Source: Candidatus Sabulitectum sp. (GTDB lineage Bacteria > Fermentibacterota > Fermentibacteria > Fermentibacterales > JCC-6). From it: a stretch of DNA of 34,664 bases. The notes beneath the pieces were generated by a model. That model was not told where the DNA came from. It worked only from the letters and a program-made list of their open reading frames with translations, and ran no database searches. Shown here one piece after another: positions 18,701 through 24,744 of this stretch (positions are counted from its first letter, which is position 1; the number at the start of each line of letters is the position of its first letter). The stretch spans positions 1-34,664 of the forward strand of contig JAGLDY010000079.1 of the NCBI GenBank assembly GCA_023145375.1, given 5' to 3'. Made by a program: the position numbers and the translations under genes.

Positions 18701-20157
18701 TTGGACAGGCATACGACAAACCGGGAGCTGACAGTCTTTACCTCCGGGAGAAGATGCATGAGATAGGAATGTACTATGCCGACAGATATCCTTCAGGGGA
18801 GTATGCCGCTCAGTTCCTTTTCAATGATGCAGGCAGCCACTACAATGCCAGTGATTTTACCACTGCCCGCGTATCATACATGAGGGTATACAATGAATTC
18901 CCCAATTCTGAGTACACAGCCAGATCTGCCAGGTTCCTGGCATCAGCATTCGAGGCAGATAACATGTTCTCCGATGCTGAGTACTGGTACGAAAGAGCAG
19001 CTGATGCTGCAGCTATAACCGGTGAGGATCTCGGAGCTGATGTTGCTGCGCTTGCAGCAGCAGTTTCATACATGGATGCTGAAGCCCTTGCCCAATCCGA
19101 GGACACAGAGTCTCTTCTTATTGCAGCTGCCAGATATGAGGAATCCGCTCTCTCTCACCCGGGAACTGAGGTCGCCCCTGTGGCCTTGTATGATGCAGGA
19201 GAGACTTACGGAAAAGCCGGAGATATTTCAAATGCTATCAGGGTGTTTTCCCTGCTTGCCAGTACATATCCTGAAACAACCCAGGCACCGGAGGGTTTGA
19301 TGAGGGCAGCATATCTTGCCATGGAATCCGAACACTACATACTTGCAGGAGACACCTATCTGAATGCCTACAATCGCTTCCCTGACGCAGAGGGAGTGAA
19401 TTCTGCCTTGTACAGTGCTGCTGTGACTTATGAAAAAGGTGGAGCCACAGGTCTTGCCATGGGGGTTTATAACCGGATCATTACTGAACAGACAGCCACC
19501 CCCCAGACCATGGTTATTGCCCTTGGAAAGTACGGGGACTATCTTTACGACAGCAATGACTTTTATGGAGCAAGGGAGACCTATCAGCAGTGTGTTGACA
19601 CTTATGATATGTACCGGGAAGGTCCCGCCAATGATGCTGCCAGGAGTGCCTTCAGGATTGGTGAGATAGTCAGGGTAAACTATGATGCCATGTTCGTTAC
19701 TTTAGAGAATGTTCAGCAGAAAGCACAGTTAAAAAGTGAGGTAGAAAGCTGGTACGGCCAGTCTCTTACTTACAATGTGGATGTCTGGTTCATGGCTTCC
19801 TGCGTAAGAGCCGGGGAATTGTACGAAGATTTTGCAAATACCGTTGCCTTTATGGATCCTCCTGCTGATCTGACGGGAGCCGCTGTGGATGAGTTTTACA
19901 ACCAGTTGTACGTTCAATTCTACGAACCTGAGATGCAGAAGGCCATTAATATTTACGTAACCGCAGTTGAGAAAGCTGTTTCCGCTGATGTTGTTAACCA
20001 CTGGGTGGATAAGGCTGCGGAAAACCTTGAATTGCTTGCACCGGGAACGGTAGCAACACTGGGCCTTCCTGGGTATGATATAGAGGTCTATGAGCCTGAG
20101 CCTGAGCCGGTGCTTGTAGAAGGAGCAGGAGAATCTGAAGAGGAGACGGGTCAGTAA
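15784..20157 (+). CDS. Giant periplasmic coiled-coil and TPR protein
   Basis: The protein has 1457 residues and a signal peptide (MVSLTRSRTIILLILVASAVCSSAMAQ). Residues about 30-85 form a coiled coil (LQRAQTELANLESQIVREEE, then RLARIEAELILLRRQRS). After this come many tetratricopeptide-like repeats in at least three blocks, with typical turns such as DSEYYDAALFRLELIYFE, YPESRFTADIYVRLAQLYYE, FPDSPLAPETHLRAGDFFF and YPDSRQTYDFRYLLGDSYY. A second coiled-coil-like segment lies near residues 400-470. The tail is acidic (YEPEPEPVLVEG). Coiled coil plus TPR is the plan of CpoB (YbgF) of the Tol-Pal system, and TPR proteins also belong to the Myxococcus Glt complex, so a periplasmic scaffold role is likely. 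The stop overlaps the next start (TAATG). Confidence 0.85.
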   Translation: MVSLTRSRTIILLILVASAVCSSAMAQTPDPVVDPEISIILQRAQTELANLESQIVREEERLARIEAELILLRRQRSILFSAQSAFELGEELYTSGSIVWARDAFISVVENFSDSEYYDAALFRLELIYFELQEYQATVSSFEQLTSASPGFEYADIAVIVGGLAKYHMGEFADSRLTLQQVSPSADNYSLAAYLIAVTYVAEGSIEAAITELQKVIDQAGRNEAGIADRARIAIAQIYVEQGLFDLATDEYLKVSPFSAYYDVAMLGLTWTYMHREEYQDAYNLAERILEEVPGTELYSEFELAMANCALGAQDIDIAISMYRDLMNEYGSTNELYDNLRPGDNVTDQYASERDRLDRIRLGLTELKEEAYMQGDMELVSLIEVEEASLRALFVDISGFEASLSMPVGMNPETMLQEVNRLIASSRASAERLALEIESTQSNADNSGTQADRQDLLELEEDVSRIRLALQDLASKMDSGMAADHDWMQETQYGIAIATFIDRELKRDSLNYLGAYYNARITDSYAEGDSVRANGFIQQRQTETLSLQGRIDESGIECAGYFEEYLARYPESRFTADIYVRLAQLYYEIDKNAYLDRIAASGGDFIPNDYSRTIELYQKVLNQYPGSEVEDIALYSLGYALNEVGDPVGAVASYRRLLSEFPDSPLAPETHLRAGDFFFDSFDFDSAYVFYNNILDYPDAGSTVYQFGIYKLGWTAYLLNDYKRSIALFGYLIRDSHRMDELGLVRRTDMVNEAVEYLAHDFMEQKSGPPVQLATNFLDSFDDEQVTVDVLTQMGDFYIEQGFWIESVEAYQSLLQRDPYSADAPFIQSRIAVAYEGAGDLLNAARAREEIVEMYGPESEWVTLSGDSSVFAEVDSLRGSAMEYSIQYHAQQVAEGDPQLAVQNYTNLIEMIELYLLEYPDSRQTYDFRYLLGDSYYNTGNLSKAGDVYLQVVYDSTSTQQRENAAVNAFSSFGQAYDKPGADSLYLREKMHEIGMYYADRYPSGEYAAQFLFNDAGSHYNASDFTTARVSYMRVYNEFPNSEYTARSARFLASAFEADNMFSDAEYWYERAADAAAITGEDLGADVAALAAAVSYMDAEALAQSEDTESLLIAAARYEESALSHPGTEVAPVALYDAGETYGKAGDISNAIRVFSLLASTYPETTQAPEGLMRAAYLAMESEHYILAGDTYLNAYNRFPDAEGVNSALYSAAVTYEKGGATGLAMGVYNRIITEQTATPQTMVIALGKYGDYLYDSNDFYGARETYQQCVDTYDMYREGPANDAARSAFRIGEIVRVNYDAMFVTLENVQQKAQLKSEVESWYGQSLTYNVDVWFMASCVRAGELYEDFANTVAFMDPPADLTGAAVDEFYNQLYVQFYEPEMQKAINIYVTAVEKAVSADVVNHWVDKAAENLELLAPGTVATLGLPGYDIEVYEPEPEPVLVEGAGESEEETGQ

Positions 20158-20594
20158 TGGTAATGCGCTTACTTTCTGCTGTGTTGCTGGTGCTGACATG
20201 TTCTACAGCGTTTGGCCAGGGTGCAACCATGGAGGGTGGTCGCCTCATTCTGGATGAGATCACTATTCAGGGTGAATTGAGGACACCGCAGGCTCTGTTC
20301 CTTATGCTGAAGAGCACTCCCAACCTTAGTAATGTACTTTTAGAAAGAAGTTTTCTGGAGGATGTTGTGCGCCCCATTTATCCCGGCGCCTTCACCTCCG
20401 AAACAAGTTTTTCAGTCGCTGCCAGACGATCAAGTGCCTTACCTGTCTTTGTCAGGTATGGCTCTGTGGCAGTTCTTGGGGGACTTAGCGCCTGGAAGTA
20501 TTCCAGTGGGGATACTCGTACAGGTATGACCTTTGCCATTATGGGAGGTCTTGATTTAGTAGGTAATTTGCTGTATGACCTGATTGGTCAATAG
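20157..20594 (+). CDS. Small exported protein of the envelope-machine operon
   Basis: The 145-residue protein starts at ATG 20157, overlapping the upstream stop by one base; a second in-frame ATG at 20163 is possible. The N-terminus MVMRLLSAVLLVLTCSTAFGQ is a signal peptide. A central segment (LILDEITIQGELRTPQALFL, then MLKSTPNLSNVLLERSFLED) is followed by two weakly hydrophobic Gly-rich stretches near the C-terminus (YGSVAVLGGLSAWKY; MTFAIMGGLDLVGNLLYDLI) that could touch the membrane. No known family is recognised. Its fixed place between the TPR scaffold and the TolQ-like channel suggests it is an accessory part of the same complex. The next gene starts 31 bases downstream behind its own SD. 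Confidence 0.7.
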   Translation: MVMRLLSAVLLVLTCSTAFGQGATMEGGRLILDEITIQGELRTPQALFLMLKSTPNLSNVLLERSFLEDVVRPIYPGAFTSETSFSVAARRSSALPVFVRYGSVAVLGGLSAWKYSSGDTRTGMTFAIMGGLDLVGNLLYDLIGQ

Positions 20595-20625
20595 ATTAAC
20601 AAACGGCTCAGAGAGGAGTCTCTTA

Positions 20626-21495
20626 ATGCGTGGTAATTTTTTCATTCTGCTGACAGTTCTTGTTCTTATGGTCTTCCCCGGCGTCATTTTTGCGCAGGAA
20701 GATTCTACTGCAGTTGATTCTGCCCTGGTTGCGGAGGGAGATTCTGCAGCAGTTGACTCTGCAGCTGTTGTAGAGGAAGTCGTCCAGGAAGAAGAAGCCT
20801 CTGCTGATACAATGGGAATGGATGAAGTAGTAGAGGAAGAAGTTGAAGAGGTTAAAGGTGGTTTCTTCAGTAAGTTTGCCACATTCTTCCGCCAGGGTGG
20901 ACCTGCCATGTGGGCCATTCTCATCTTCTTCGGAGTGGGAACTGTGATCTTTATTGAAAGAGTCTTTTTCCTGTTCGGAACTGCCCGAGCCAAACCTGAG
21001 GCACTTATGGCAAAGATCGCGACCCTTATACGAAGAGGTAGTATTGAAGGGGCAATTGCTGCTACAAGTGAGGAAAAATCACCACTTTCCAAGATAGTTG
21101 AGGCTGCTTTAAGGAATTACAAGGGAAGCGAGCGTGACATCCAGAATGCTGTTGATGAGATGGCTCTTGCGGAGCTTCCAAGGATAAATGCAAGGATAGG
21201 TTATCTGGGTATGCTGGCAAACGTCTCAACAATGGTTGGTCTTCTTGGAACTATTTTTGGTCTCATCGCAGCGTTTGCTGCTGTTGCAGCCGCTGACCCT
21301 GAGCAGAAAGGTGTTCTGCTCGCAAACGGTATCTCACAGGCAATGAACACCACTGCCTTTGGTCTTATTGCTGCTATTCCCATGCTTGTTGCTCACTCTG
21401 TTCTTACATCAAAAGCCGACAATCTGGTGGATGATATAGATCGTTACAGCGTAATGGTCATGAACATGCTGGCACAGGCCAGAAGGGAAGGCTAA
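20626..21495 (+). CDS. TolQ/ExbB/MotA-type proton channel protein with signal peptide and acidic N-terminal segment
   Basis: The protein has 289 residues from ATG 20626 (AGAGGAG seven bases upstream). Residues 1-24 look like a cleavable signal (MRGNFFILLTVLVLMVFPGV, then IFAQ), followed by an acidic Ser/Ala/Glu stretch to about 76. The TolQ/ExbB domain then has three membrane spans: about 93-117 (MWAILIFFGVGTVIFIERVF), 195-219 (GMLANVSTMVGLLGTIFGLI) and 241-260 (TTAFGLIAAIPMLVAHSVL). The glycine-rich second span and TTAFGL in the third are family hallmarks. Members form pentamers around a TolR/ExbD dimer and use proton flow to move it. The signal plus acidic lead is absent from E. coli TolQ. 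The stop overlaps the next start (TAATG). Confidence 0.9.
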   Translation: MRGNFFILLTVLVLMVFPGVIFAQEDSTAVDSALVAEGDSAAVDSAAVVEEVVQEEEASADTMGMDEVVEEEVEEVKGGFFSKFATFFRQGGPAMWAILIFFGVGTVIFIERVFFLFGTARAKPEALMAKIATLIRRGSIEGAIAATSEEKSPLSKIVEAALRNYKGSERDIQNAVDEMALAELPRINARIGYLGMLANVSTMVGLLGTIFGLIAAFAAVAAADPEQKGVLLANGISQAMNTTAFGLIAAIPMLVAHSVLTSKADNLVDDIDRYSVMVMNMLAQARREG

Positions 21496-22055
21496 TGGCT
21501 AAAGCAGTTTCGGCGCGAAGTAGAACCAGTAAACACCCTCCTGAGATAGATCTTCTGCCGGTGATGAATCTGTTCTGCTGCATAATTCCGTTCCTGCTGT
21601 TTAGCGCCACCTTTCTTGAAGTAGTTGTCATCGAGATGGCGGCAACAGAAGGCATAAACAGTGGCGGAGGTGGAGCTACTGCAAATCTTATGAGATCTGA
21701 GGAGGACAGACTTCAGCCGAAGATAATCATAACCGAGCAGGAGATCTTTATTGGCACTGCCAGTGGTTCTGCCCACGTGGGTTATGCCTTCGAAACAGAG
21801 TTGAACGGAGAGATGGTTGTTTCTTTTCCATGGGACTCTTTGTCAATGAAATTGACCGAGGTTCACGACTTACTTACAGAAGCTTATCCGCAGATAGAAT
21901 TCCACAAAATCACCGTTCTTACTGTTGAAGAAACCAGGTATGATAACATCATTGTTGCCATTGATCTTGCAGGAGCGGTCGGTTTTGACCAGCCTGGTCT
22001 GCAGGTTGCTCCATCGGCTTCAGTGAATTCTGCAATGGCTGGGGGTGGAAACTGA
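21495..22055 (+). CDS. TolR/ExbD-like protein with Asn at the proton-carrier position
   Basis: The protein has 186 residues: a short basic cytoplasmic start, one membrane span (residues about 18-43, EIDLLPVMNLFCCIIPFLLF) and a periplasmic domain. In TolR, ExbD and MotB the span has the pattern P-x2-D, with Asp binding the proton. Here the aligned residue is Asn25 (codon AAT at 21567-21569). An Asp does occur at residue 19 but lies before the hydrophobic span. A glycine-rich piece (INSGGGG) follows. The periplasmic region includes SFPWDSLSMKLTEVHDLL and ITVLTVEETRYDNIIVAIDL, in line with the ExbD/TolR fold. It overlaps both neighbours by one base. It probably pairs with the second TolR-like protein, which keeps Asp. 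Confidence 0.82.
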   Translation: MAKAVSARSRTSKHPPEIDLLPVMNLFCCIIPFLLFSATFLEVVVIEMAATEGINSGGGGATANLMRSEEDRLQPKIIITEQEIFIGTASGSAHVGYAFETELNGEMVVSFPWDSLSMKLTEVHDLLTEAYPQIEFHKITVLTVEETRYDNIIVAIDLAGAVGFDQPGLQVAPSASVNSAMAGGGN

Positions 22056-22597
22056 TGAGTACTCCCTCCAAGCGTCATGTGCCGCTTTTACTGGGTTCTG
22101 GCAAGTCTAAGGCACTCAGCCGCGGCAGCGATAAGAAAGTTTCCCTTAACCTTACATCCATGATTGATATGTTCACCATTTTGCTTGTATTTCTTCTGAA
22201 AAGCTACTCTGCCGACGGACAGCTTGTTACTGTCAGTGATCAGCTTATCCTTCCAAAGGCAAGAGTGGAGAAGAAGGTGGAGCTTAAACTGGAGCTACAG
22301 GTCAACAGCTCTGTTATCGTCGTTGACGGAGACCCTGTTGTTAATGTTACTCCGGAGCTTCTTCTCTCCGGAAACTCAATACCTGCTCTTGTAACAAGGC
22401 TTCGAGATCACATGGAATATTCACGGCTTACCAGAGGTACACTTACCGAGGATGACTTGAAGATCAACATCCAGGGAGATGTGGGCATGCCGGCGATCTT
22501 ACTTCAGAGGGTAATGGCAAGTTGTTCAGAAGCCGGTTACGTCGGGCAGAACCTGGCTGTGATCAAGATCATCTCCAGTGAAGGTGGTGAAGACTGA
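22055..22597 (+). CDS. TolR/ExbD-like protein with conserved membrane Asp
   Basis: The protein has 180 residues. A basic cytoplasmic part (residues 1-30) leads to one membrane span at about 31-48 (LNLTSMIDMFTILLVFLL). Asp38 (GAT at 22166-22168) sits where the proton-carrying Asp of TolR and ExbD lies. The periplasmic part runs from KSYSADGQL through VSDQLILPKARVEKKVELKL, and a C-terminal domain with MPAILLQRVMASCSEAGY and VAVIKI-like strands completes the ExbD fold. The start overlaps the upstream stop (TGATG) and its own stop overlaps the next start the same way. Two tolR genes after one tolQ gene mirrors aglR-aglQ-aglS of Myxococcus. Confidence 0.88.
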   Translation: MSTPSKRHVPLLLGSGKSKALSRGSDKKVSLNLTSMIDMFTILLVFLLKSYSADGQLVTVSDQLILPKARVEKKVELKLELQVNSSVIVVDGDPVVNVTPELLLSGNSIPALVTRLRDHMEYSRLTRGTLTEDDLKINIQGDVGMPAILLQRVMASCSEAGYVGQNLAVIKIISSEGGED

Positions 22598-24456
22598 TGG
22601 CAGATGCTGTAAAGAAGATTCTTGCTGTTGCGGCGATGAGGGACGGAAAGGTCATTACCAAACTCCTTCCGGGAGAAAAGGAAATTACCCTTGGCTCCGG
22701 TTTTAACAATAACATTTCTGTTGAAGCACCGGGAATTCCTGAATCAATTGTGTTGATGAAGATGGGTGAGGAAAAGGATACATGGGATCTGAGACTATCC
22801 GAGGTAATGGATGCACAGATCACATCAGCCAACGGATCCAAACTTAAGTTCAGCGATCTCAAGGGTCTTGGCATTTTTAACAATGATGAAGACGGTAATT
22901 TTGTTCTTAAAGTGAACTATGGAGATCAGGGTATAGTCAATGCGGGACCTTTCCTGATTCATTTCGGGTTTATTGACCCACCCAAGGTAGCAGAGAAAAA
23001 GCCTCAACCAAAGGCCAAGGTTAAGAAAAAGCAGATCGAGAAGAAGGAAGAAGCACCTTTTGTAGCTGACAAGAGAGTGCTGAAACTCAATGTTGAGGAT
23101 GCAGCCGGTCGCAGAGAGATATACCCCAACGCTGGTATCATGACTATTGGACAGGCTGATTACAACACAATATCGGTAAAAACGGGAGACCTTCCCAGGA
23201 TCCATACACTTCTTGAGCCTGAGCAGGGCAACAAGTACATACTTAGACTGCTTCCGCAGATCAAAGGTGGTGTTGAGGTTAAGGGTAGCGTTATTCCCTT
23301 TGCCACTCTTATTGAAAGAAACCTTCTTAAACAGGAAAAGCCGGGGGATCCTTTCATCTGGGTCTTTGACAGAAATGTATCCGGTATTTTCACCATGGGT
23401 AACACTGAGGTTTTCTTCAGTTTTGCAGAACCTCCTGCTGAGATCCTTAAGCCGAAACCCAAACCTGTTGTCAAGGTGCCAAAAGCAAAACCCAGTATTT
23501 ACAACTGGAAGAGTTTCGCTTCCAGACCCCACGAGGTAGTTGCATTTCATTCCATTAGAAAGGAAGACAGCCGGTTCAAGATGATACTTGGGATCGGACT
23601 TGCAGCGGTACTTCTTATGGGTGCAGTAACAGACAGACTGATACTTGTTGTAAAGGAATCAAAAACACAGATGCTCAGAAGCGCACCGAGTTCAAGAGTT
23701 GTTCAGCTCGCTGAAACTCCTCCTTCTGCAGCCGGTATGGGGGAAGAAATAGTCAGTGACATGCCTGTAGCTGAGATGGCAACTTCCGGAGGAGGCACAG
23801 GCAATTCTGACCTTCCTGCCGGTGGTGGTGCAGCTGAAGGAGCAGACGCAGCAAGCGATGTTCTCAGCAGTATCGGGTTTGCCGCTTACGGCACAGGGTC
23901 AACAGGCGGCGGAGCCGGATTTATAGGTGATCTCCAGAGTGCCGCGTCTTCCGGTACCGGTCTTGCCTCCGGGCAGAGCGGTCAGGCATTGATAGCAGGT
24001 GCAGGCGGCGGAGGTTCAGGCGGTATAGCTGGACTTGCCGGTGGTGGCGGTGGTGTGGCAGCTACAGCCGGTACTGTCAGTGCAAGCGACATGCAGGCAG
24101 CTCACCAGGCGGCACAGGTTACATTCAGTGCCAGTGCATCAGGCGAGGCCATAGACCTTGGATACAGGAACATGAGCGATATCAGGCGCAAGATCAATAT
24201 CATAAAGATGCGTGTTCAGACTGCCTACGAGAGTCTTCTCAGAAGCAATCCCACGGCAGCTGGAACTATTACCATCAATTTCTCCATTACACCTGCAGGT
24301 GCAGTAACCGGTGTTTCCGTCAGTTGCCCAGGCGCACTTTCAGCCTTGCAGGGAACGGTTACATCAGCTGTAAGTTCTCTTAACTTCGGGCCGGCTCTTG
24401 AACAGACAGGTAATCTTCCTGTGACAGTACCGTTCAGTCTGGTACCGCCACAGTAA
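22597..24456 (+). CDS. Trans-envelope protein with tandem FHA-like domains and AgmX/PglI (TonB-like) C-terminus
   Basis: The protein has 619 residues. Residues about 1-125 and 160-285 each resemble a forkhead-associated fold (KEITLGSGFNNNISVEAPGI; GIMTIGQADYNTISVKTGDL), though the phosphothreonine-binding Arg/Ser are not evident. A basic Pro/Lys linker separates them (PPKVAEKKPQPKAKVKKKQI). One membrane span lies at about 327-350 (FKMILGIGLAAVLLMGAVTD). A Gly/Ala/Ser-rich periplasmic linker covers about 375-510. The C-terminus (521-619) has IKMRVQTAYESLLRSNPTAA, ITINFSITPAGAVTGVSVSC and VTVPFSLVP, matching the AgmX/PglI C-terminal domain of TonB-like proteins. The layout recalls Myxococcus GltG (FHA, span, TonB-type). 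It would couple proton flow in the inner membrane to outer-membrane parts. Last gene of the operon, before a terminator. Confidence 0.82.
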   Translation: MADAVKKILAVAAMRDGKVITKLLPGEKEITLGSGFNNNISVEAPGIPESIVLMKMGEEKDTWDLRLSEVMDAQITSANGSKLKFSDLKGLGIFNNDEDGNFVLKVNYGDQGIVNAGPFLIHFGFIDPPKVAEKKPQPKAKVKKKQIEKKEEAPFVADKRVLKLNVEDAAGRREIYPNAGIMTIGQADYNTISVKTGDLPRIHTLLEPEQGNKYILRLLPQIKGGVEVKGSVIPFATLIERNLLKQEKPGDPFIWVFDRNVSGIFTMGNTEVFFSFAEPPAEILKPKPKPVVKVPKAKPSIYNWKSFASRPHEVVAFHSIRKEDSRFKMILGIGLAAVLLMGAVTDRLILVVKESKTQMLRSAPSSRVVQLAETPPSAAGMGEEIVSDMPVAEMATSGGGTGNSDLPAGGGAAEGADAASDVLSSIGFAAYGTGSTGGGAGFIGDLQSAASSGTGLASGQSGQALIAGAGGGGSGGIAGLAGGGGGVAATAGTVSASDMQAAHQAAQVTFSASASGEAIDLGYRNMSDIRRKINIIKMRVQTAYESLLRSNPTAAGTITINFSITPAGAVTGVSVSCPGALSALQGTVTSAVSSLNFGPALEQTGNLPVTVPFSLVPPQ

Positions 24457-24473
24457 TTGTTATTGCATTGATC

Positions 24474-24497
24474 AGCGGGGGGCTTCGGCTCCCCGCT
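24474..24497 (+). terminator. Rho-independent terminator with UUCG tetraloop
   Basis: A ten-bp stem (AGCGGGGGGC / GCTCCCCGCT, one G-U pair) closes on a C(UUCG)G tetraloop and is followed by TTGTTGTTT. It lies 17 bases after the stop of the last envelope-machine gene and ends that operon. Confidence 0.88.
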
Positions 24498-24569
24498 TTG
24501 TTGTTTCCAAAGACAGACATTTCAGCTATATTGTAACTTACTTGGTAATGCTGGCAAAGGAGGACCATT

Positions 24570-24671
24570 GTGGCTAAAGGAAGAGATTCTCAGAAGAACA
24601 CGAAGACAAAGCCTGAAAAGACACTGAAAGAGAAGCGCAGAGAGAAAAAGGCTAAGAAGAACAAGTCCTGA
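24570..24671 (+). CDS. Tiny lysine-rich basic protein (33 residues)
   Basis: A GTG at 24570 lies behind a strong AAAGGAGG (spacing about six) and opens a 33-residue frame: MAKGRDSQKNTKTKPEKTLK followed by EKRREKKAKKNKS. About two fifths of the residues are Lys or Arg, and there is no hydrophobic segment, so it is probably cytoplasmic and may bind RNA, DNA or ribosomes. Terminators on both sides (24474-24497 and 24696-24722) make it a gene of its own. Similar short 'MAKG..K' Lys-rich proteins are known to be annotated as hypothetical in other bacteria, to my recollection. A weak -10 (TATATT, 24527-24532) is upstream. Confidence 0.72.
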   Translation: MAKGRDSQKNTKTKPEKTLKEKRREKKAKKNKS

Positions 24672-24695
24672 CAGCTTTTTCTTTAATGAAGTACA

Positions 24696-24722
24696 AAGGG
24701 CCGCAGGAAACCTGCGGCCCTT
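24696..24722. terminator. Convergent hairpin terminator
   Basis: A perfect 12-bp stem (AAGGGCCGCAGG / CCTGCGGCCCTT) closes on an AAA loop. It separates the end of the tiny Lys-rich gene (plus) from the end of groEL (minus). In the groEL direction it is followed by TTGTACTTC; the U-run is weak on both strands. Confidence 0.78.
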
Positions 24723-24744
24723 ATGGTATCTATATAAATCGGGT

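Noticed and set aside
22825-23550. A 241-codon minus-strand frame inside the AgmX-like gene
   Set aside because: Antisense shadow; no family match, no SD, and the plus-strand gene is well supported.
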